Assembly (NCBI GenBank): GCA_039583875.1
Contig: CM077165.1
Coordinates: 65,460,757 to 65,524,756 of the forward strand
Reading direction: 5' to 3'
Length of the DNA stretch: 64,000 bases
Source of the DNA: Platanthera guangdongensis
Taxonomy: Eukaryota > Streptophyta > Magnoliopsida > Asparagales > Orchidaceae
Part shown: piece after piece, positions 58,868 to 64,000 of the stretch
How positions within the stretch are numbered: the stretch's first letter is position 1
Layout of the letters: the number at the start of each line of letters is the position of its first letter
Notes under the pieces: generated by a model
The model's input: only the letters and a program-made list of their open reading frames with translations
The model's database searches: none
What the model was told of the DNA's origin: nothing
Translations under genes and position numbers: made by a program

Positions 58868-60011
58868 GTGACCAGAAGCGGTGTTGGTCCGTCAGAATGC
58901 CGAGTTTCTGAGGCTAGTAGTGCACCGGATGTTGCTCCTGCAACACCTCTGTCGGCTGAGAATATTCGATTGGTGGCTGAAGCGGTGTTGGCCGTGATCA
59001 ATGCGCAGCCTGGAAGGCAAACGCAGCAGCCCGCTCCTATGATGGAGCAAGTACCTCTTCAAGAGGCTGAGCCGAGGAGGGTGGAGCAAGTGGTTTTGGA
59101 ACCGGTAGTGCCAAGGAGGGCAACTGAGAGGCAGCTAAAGCATGTAATGAGCTTTAACCCTCCGGTATTCTCAGGGTTGGGAACCCCATCTCAGGCTGAA
59201 GACTGGCTCTCCAGGGTAAAGAGAGTCATGACAGCGACGGAGACGGAGGAGTGGCAAATGACCACCATCGCTACGTTCCTTTTGGACGGTGAAGCGAGGA
59301 TGTGGTGGGAAGGATTGGAGCTGCACTTACTGAGAGGTAGGCAACTTGGTGATGTCTCGATGGAGGAGTTCTCGAGATTATTTTTGGCTAGATACCTCCC
59401 TTCGACGCAGAGGATAGCGTTGGAGAATGAGTTCCTGAAGTTGGTACAGGGTGAGAGGAGCGTGGATGAATATCTCCACGAGTTTACTCGTCTGAGTCGT
59501 TATGCTAGCTCCACCATCGTGGATGAGGAGCGCAAGACTAATCGCTTCTATGAAGGCTTGAGGGATGAGTTGAGACTACTACTCTCGGGGCCAATGACGC
59601 AGGGTTTCTTAACCTTGGTCAATACTGCCCGGTCCTTGGAGAAGGACATGAAGAACGTACAAGCAAAGAAAAGCTTGGGTGAGAAGAAATCTGAATTTAA
59701 AGTGCCGACTACTTCAAAGGCCGGCTATCGGAGGTCTTTCAAGAAGCATAGGACTTCGGGTCCAGCTCCTTCTGGTGCTTCTGGGGCGACTACGAGTCGG
59801 ACCCCGGACGCGTGTTTTACATGTGGAAAGACGGGGCATTTCGCACGTGACTGTTTGAGCGGACGTCCTAAGTCCGAGAGAAAGCCGAGAGCTACTTATG
59901 AAGAGAAGGGAAAGGCGGTGGAGTCGACCGCATCCCACTATGCTCCGGCCTAACCAAGGGTCTATAATCTTGGCCAACAGGAGGCCATCAAACAAGCTGA
60001 TGTGGTGACAG
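58868..60011 (+). pseudogene. Gyp-G gag (non-ATG start, one nonsense mutation)
   Basis: The frame opens with GTG at 58868 after the splice-acceptor-like CACTATAG. The capsid has HVMSFNPPVFSGLG, LLDGEARMWWEG and DEYLHEFTRLSRYA; the zinc knuckle CFTCGKTGHFARDC is at about 59815. TAA at 59951-59953 stands where Gyp-A2 has CAA (Gln). The last codons before the intron are ADVVT plus the first base of Gly. A short upstream frame (58689-58871) ends in TGA overlapping the gag start. Confidence 0.85.
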
Positions 60012-60087
60012 GTACGGTTTAATTTATAGCAAGTCAATTTATTTAACTACTTGTTATGCACATGGTACCTTACCACTGCTTGTTTAG
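60012..60087 (+). other. Candidate spliceosomal intron, 76 nt, gag-pol junction of Gyp-G
   Basis: Donor ACAG|GTACGG at 60012, acceptor GCTTGTTTAG at 60087, pyrimidine-leaning 3' end, AT-rich body. Phase 1: G plus GA makes Gly. Unspliced, the gag frame stops at TAA 60020-60022, and protease is in a different frame; spliced, gag and protease are in one frame. Confidence 0.75.
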
Positions 60088-61388
60088 GATTTATATTGAT
60101 TTGTGAAAATCCGGCACGAGCACTCTTCGATACGGGAGCTTCACACTCCTTCTTGTCTGAAGGATTTATATCACGCATCGGAGTCCCTTCTTCGATGGCG
60201 AAGGATAAGTTGGATGTGTTGTTGCCCAATGGGTGTTCGATGCGAGCGGATAGGATCTACGATGTTAAGATTCGCATTGGGGAGCAGGAGTTCGACCTGC
60301 AGGCGTCTTTACTTCCGTTGGCGGAGTTCGACGTCATATTTGGCATGGACTGGCTCTCGGAGCAGCAGGCCCATATAGATTGCGGTAGCAAGGAAGTCAA
60401 GCTGGGAGCAAGTCGTGAGATGACTTTTACGGGCTTAAAGGGGTCGAGCAAGACGTTGATGTCTGCTCTTCAGGTGGTGAAGGCGGTTCGTGCCGGAGCA
60501 GAACTGTTCTTTACACTAGTGGAGGTTGCAAAGCCGAAGCCCGCGTTGGATTGTATTTCAGTGGTATCGGAATACCCTGATGTGTTCCCTGCAGATCTTC
60601 CTGGAGCCCCCCTCGGCGGGAGATAGATTTTACGATCGAGCTAGTGCCAGGTGCAAAGCCTGTGTCACGATCTCCGTATCGGCTAGCGCCTAAGGAAATA
60701 GCGGAGCTGAAAGTTCAACTGCAAGAGTTATTGGAGCAAGGGTATGTGTGCCCGAGTTCTTCGCCTTGGAGCGCACTGGTCCTCTTTGTTAAGAAGAAGG
60801 ACGGAAGCTTGAGGCTATGTATTGATTATCGGGAGCTCAACAAGCTAACTGAGAAGAACAAGTACCTGATCCCTCGGATTGATGATCTCTTTGATCAGTT
60901 AGTCGGGTCGACGGTGTACTCGAAGTTGGATCTCAAGGCTGGGTACTATCAGCTGCGAATAAGGGAGAGTGATATCCCGAAGACAGCGTTCAGTACGAGA
61001 TACGGGCATTATGAGTTTACAGTCATGCCGTTTGGGCTGACTAATGCGCCGTCAGTGTTCATGGATTTGATGAACAGGACGTTCAGGGAGTACTTGGACC
61101 ATTTTGTGATCGTCTTCATCGACGATATTTTGGTGTACTCGCAAAGTGAGGAAGATCACTTCAAGCATCTTCATTTGGTGTTGGAAACGCTAAGGAGAAA
61201 TCAGTTGTATGACAAGTTCTCGAAGTGCGAGTTTTGGCTATCCTCAGTGGCGTTCCTCGGGCATATAGTAAGTGGAGAGGGTATTGCTGTGGATCCGGCG
61301 AAGATTGTTGCGATACGGGAGTGGCCTGAGCTTGCTACAGTAGCAGAAGTCCGGAGCTTTTTGGGGCTTGCCGGCTATTATAGGCGCT
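60088..61388 (+). pseudogene. Gyp-G protease and reverse transcriptase (truncated)
   Basis: Protease LFDTGASHSFLS at about 60125 and FDVIFGMDWLS at 60328. RT from 60640: [40 protein letters not shown], catalytic FIDDILVYS (about 61117), [11 protein letters not shown] at 61355-61388. A missing base in the C run near 60612 shifts the frame between protease and RT. The frame is cut by LTR-H at 61389. Confidence 0.9.
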
Positions 61389-61563
61389 TGATGAACTGTA
61401 AATATGCGTATTTTTATGCACATTAATTTAGTCATTTTCATTTATTTTCGTCGTTTTTACTTATTTTTGTTCAATAAAATGTTCCTATTCTTGTAAATTT
61501 TCTCCTAACTTGTTTTATTTGATTTTGCAGAAAAATTCCAAAATCTGCCAAAATTTGGGAAGT

Positions 61564-62113
61564 ACACGCCCGTGACACATGGGTCACGCCCGTGACCGAG
61601 CCGTGACTGTGCATTTCCCGTGAGATCGGAAAATTTCTGAAGAAAAGGCTTGACACGCCTGGCGACACGCCCGTGTCACCCGACACGGGGCGTGACCCAA
61701 GCCCGTGTCCTCTCCTCTCGACGAAATCCGCTCGACGATCGTCGAGTGTCGACACCAACTGTCACGCCCAGTGTCACGCCCGTGACCAAGGGCGTGACCC
61801 AATTTCATCTCAACGATTTCGACTCGACACTTTCCGCTCGACATTCGTCGAGTGTCGACCCCAACTGTCACGCCCATAGTCACGCCCGTGACATGGGGCG
61901 TGACCTTTCCAGCTGGCCCGACAAGATGCTGCCAAGGACATTTGACGCAACCCGCGCCCGGTTCTACCTCCCTGTCACGCCCATAGTCACGCCCGTGACC
62001 TAGGGCGTGACTGCTGCGAACTCAGCCCGAAGTCAACTTTGCTGTCCAATCGCCAGCCGCCTTCATGAATAGTACTGTCACGCCCCCCCTACACGCCCGT
62101 GACCGAGGGCGTG
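61564..62113. repeat. Palindrome array in LTR-H U3
   Basis: At least seven CACGCCCGTG-centred sites (for example GTCACGCCCGTGAC at about 61771 and 61988), and CTCGACGATCGTCGAG (61731-61746). Two repeats of about 110 bp combine both motif types (61725-61900). Confidence 0.9.
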
Positions 62114-62132
62114 TACTTTGAAATTTTTTTCC

Positions 62133-62140
62133 TATAAATA
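62133..62140 (+). promoter_or_regulatory. LTR-H TATA box
   Basis: TATAAATA in CCTATAAATAGCCC, a near-perfect plant TATA context, about 20 bp after the palindrome array. AATAAA at 62316-62321 is a candidate poly(A) signal downstream. Confidence 0.8.
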
Positions 62141-62924
62141 GCCCAGTTCTGTAAGGTCCAAGGGTTCAGATTTTTGGGCCAAGTTAGTGTCTTTTTATGG
62201 GCTGCATCCGTGATTTTCAAGGCTATGTAAGGAGATTTCTCCCTTTTTTATTTCATTTCTTGTTTTGCTTTAGTTTTAGCACTTGTAATAGCTTGTAATA
62301 GTTTCATTTTGATCAAATAAAATGTCAAATTTTCTCTTCATATTTGGCTTTGGAATGAGCACTTGTGCCCCACTTTCCTTCTCCTTTTTATTCTTAGTTT
62401 CATCTTTGTTCTTCATTTATGAAAAGTGTGTGTGTGTGTGTATGAGTGTAACTTATTTCCTTTACATTTTTTTTACTTGTTTTCATGCTTAGGGATGTTA
62501 GGTTTTCCTCTTTTCATGTTTAGTACTTTACATACCTTTAATTTTTCTCAAGTTAGGTTTTGTTAGAAACTCATGAAATGATGAATTACAAACCTTTTCC
62601 ATGTCTTCTTTTAATTTCTTCAACATCTTCACTCTTATGAGTGTGTAAAAGAGTTAAGGTTTCTTTTGTTTTTTTTACTTAGCTTTATTTTGGAATGAAA
62701 ACTTTTTTTTCTTCTTTCTCTTTTATTTCAACTTTTTTAGCTCTTTTATGAAATCCTAGGAATGAAAATGTTGAAATTTTTATTTTCCAAAAACTTTGGT
62801 TTTTAATTTGTTTTGAAAAACTTTTGTCTTCTAAAATTGTAATTTCTTCTTTTTATTTGTTTTTGGCAAAACCTATGCTTGAAATAGTATAAATTTTAAT
62901 TTTTAGGTAACTTCGATTTTTCAT

Positions 62925-63080
62925 GTTGAGTGTGTGAGTGTAGGTGTATAATTTTTATGCTTTGTTCAAATTATGTAGAGTGTGTGAGTGTAGGTGTATA
63001 ATTTTCATGCTTTGTTTTAATGCTTTCTTTTAATGCTTTGTTCAATTATGTAGAGTGTGTGAGTGTAGGTGTATAATTTT
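62925..63080. repeat. Direct repeats GTGTGTGAGTGTAGG...
   Basis: Three copies of a unit with GTGTGAGTGTAGGTGTATAA followed by a T-rich linker and ATGCTTTG-like words. A (TG)n run lies at about 62425-62445. Confidence 0.85.
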
Positions 63081-63149
63081 ATTGCTTTCTTGAATTTCAT
63101 ATGGAGTGTGTGTGTTCGTGTGCATTTATTTCCGCCTACTTGTTAAGAG

Positions 63150-63485
63150 TTAAATGGCGCATCGTTTTCATTTTCAGTCCTACTCGTTTGAGTAGGACTT
63201 GTAATTTTTCTTTCTTTATTTTTCCGCCTACTCACTTGAGTTTAAATGGCCGGACTTTATTTCCCGCCTACTCGTTTGAGTAGGATTTGTAATTTTTCTT
63301 TCTTTATTTTTTTTTCCGCCTACTCACTTGAGTTAAATGGCCGGACTTTTTAGCCCTGTAATCGCATTTATTTTCTCCTACTCATTTGAGTAGGACTCGC
63401 TTTCTTTTCAGTCCTACTCGTTTGAGTAGGACTTGCAATTTTCAGCCTTTATTTACCGCCCCCACTCGTTTGAGTGGGACTCGCA
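63150..63485. repeat. TACTC/GAGTA palindromic repeats in LTR-H
   Basis: Repeated CCTACTCGTTTGAGTAGGAC and variants (CTACTCACTTGAGTT, CCTACTCATTTGAGTAGGA, CCACTCGTTTGAGTGGG), about seven sites, each with 6-8 bp arms around a short T-rich loop. Linkers are T-rich with TTTCCGCC. Confidence 0.9.
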
Positions 63486-64000
63486 AATTTTAATTATGCA
63501 AATTTCATTCATGTGTAACTTAGTTTCTGTTTAATTTATAATTTGGAGTGTGCGTGAGTTCTCGTTTAGTTAACTTTTTAGCTTTCTAAATATTGTTATT
63601 TTTCTTTTGTCCCTTTCTTATAATCGTTTAGCATTTAATTTCGAACTCACGCCTCACTAAATTATAAGCCGTCCCCATACCGATGTGTGGCTAATCGCTA
63701 TTAGCCTCGGCATCGAAGAGCATTGGGACATTTAAAATGATTTATAATAATTAAAGTTCTTTATTTTCATTTTAATTTAAGCACTTAGGGTTTACCCCGG
63801 GTTTACGACGCGTAGGACCACATAATCGATGTGTGGGCCCTATTTCCGTAGTCCATATGCTAGCTAGCTGAGAGGCCGTGCATATGGACCGATCACCCCT
63901 GGGTAAATAGAGTTGCGTGCACCCCCTCGAGAGAGGACAAGCGTAATTCTACCGGATTGGGTCCCCCACCCAATAGCGGGGTTCTTAGCGTAAAGCGGGC

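Larger units (their letters stand above)
56830..61388 (+). mobile_element. Gyp-G: Ty3/gypsy (Tekay-like) element, 3' end cut by LTR-H
   Basis: 5' LTR 56830-58643, PBS, gag, candidate intron, protease and RT up to the YYRR block, where LTR-H begins. Proteins are close to Gyp-A1/A2 but better preserved: one nonsense codon in gag and one one-base frameshift in a C run near 60612. RNase H, integrase and the 3' LTR are probably beyond LTR-H, outside the window. Confidence 0.9.
61389..64000 (+). mobile_element. LTR-H: left part of an unclassified LTR element
   Basis: Begins TGATGAACTG at 61389, abruptly ending the Gyp-G RT. It contains a palindrome array (61564-62113), a TATA box, a poly(A) signal and several tandem repeats, and extends beyond the window. 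No coding domain, PBS or right end is seen, so its class is open (a long-LTR gypsy is likely). Strand is inferred from the TATA box and AATAAA. Confidence 0.6.

Overview
The window is plant nuclear DNA made almost entirely of transposable elements. I see no ordinary host gene, rRNA, functional tRNA gene or CRISPR array. It looks like gene-poor heterochromatin of a large-genome flowering plant: LTR retrotransposons with iMet primer binding sites (TGGTATCAGA), Ty3/gypsy integrases with chromodomain-like tails (Tekay/Del-like, by motif), a Sirevirus-like Ty1/copia element, a BED-type hAT transposon and tRNA-like SINE units. The species cannot be named from this sequence.

The layout is a nest, reconstructed from exact ends and target-site duplications (TSDs). 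(1) An outer gypsy element, Gyp-A1 (minus strand), runs from 696 to 53546 and sits in a B-type LTR whose remainder is 53547-54799. (2) Four things interrupt it: a copia LTR (1-695); a 4.7-kb solo LTR, LTR-E (1366-24953, TSD CTTCG); and a copia element, Cop-D (26802-50001, TSD AATAG), which is itself interrupted. (3) LTR-E holds a hAT transposon (3711-6545, 8-bp TSD) and a second gypsy copy, Gyp-A2 (8853-24911). (4) Gyp-A2 holds a composite of 11 SINE-like units plus a truncated gypsy, Gyp-B (11568-18508, TSD ATCTT). (5) Cop-D holds a complete gypsy element, Gyp-C (30464-41484, TSD GCAGT). To the right lie a degraded coding-like stretch (54800-56829), a plus-strand gypsy Gyp-G (56830-61388), and the start of an LTR called H (61389-64000).

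Each gypsy element would encode gag, protease, reverse transcriptase, RNase H and integrase. All copies here are broken by stops, frameshifts or deletion, so they would depend on enzymes from elsewhere. Gyp-A2, Gyp-C and Gyp-G share a 76-78 nt GT...AG candidate intron, always phase 1 and always at the gag-protease junction. It contains an in-frame stop, so splicing could set the gag to gag-pol ratio. Cop-D has two extra sense reading frames after pol, preceded by a palindrome array and a TATA-like box.

The most unusual signal is in the LTRs. The U3 parts of at least six LTR families, from both gypsy and copia, carry arrays of short palindromes: TACTCGAGTA phased at about 20 bp, TCGACGATCGTCGA-like sites, TACTC/GAGTA pairs, and hairpins with arms CCTGNGACAC and GTGTCNCAGG. 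In the hairpins the variable arm base occurs as all four nucleotides and is matched by its complement on the other arm.
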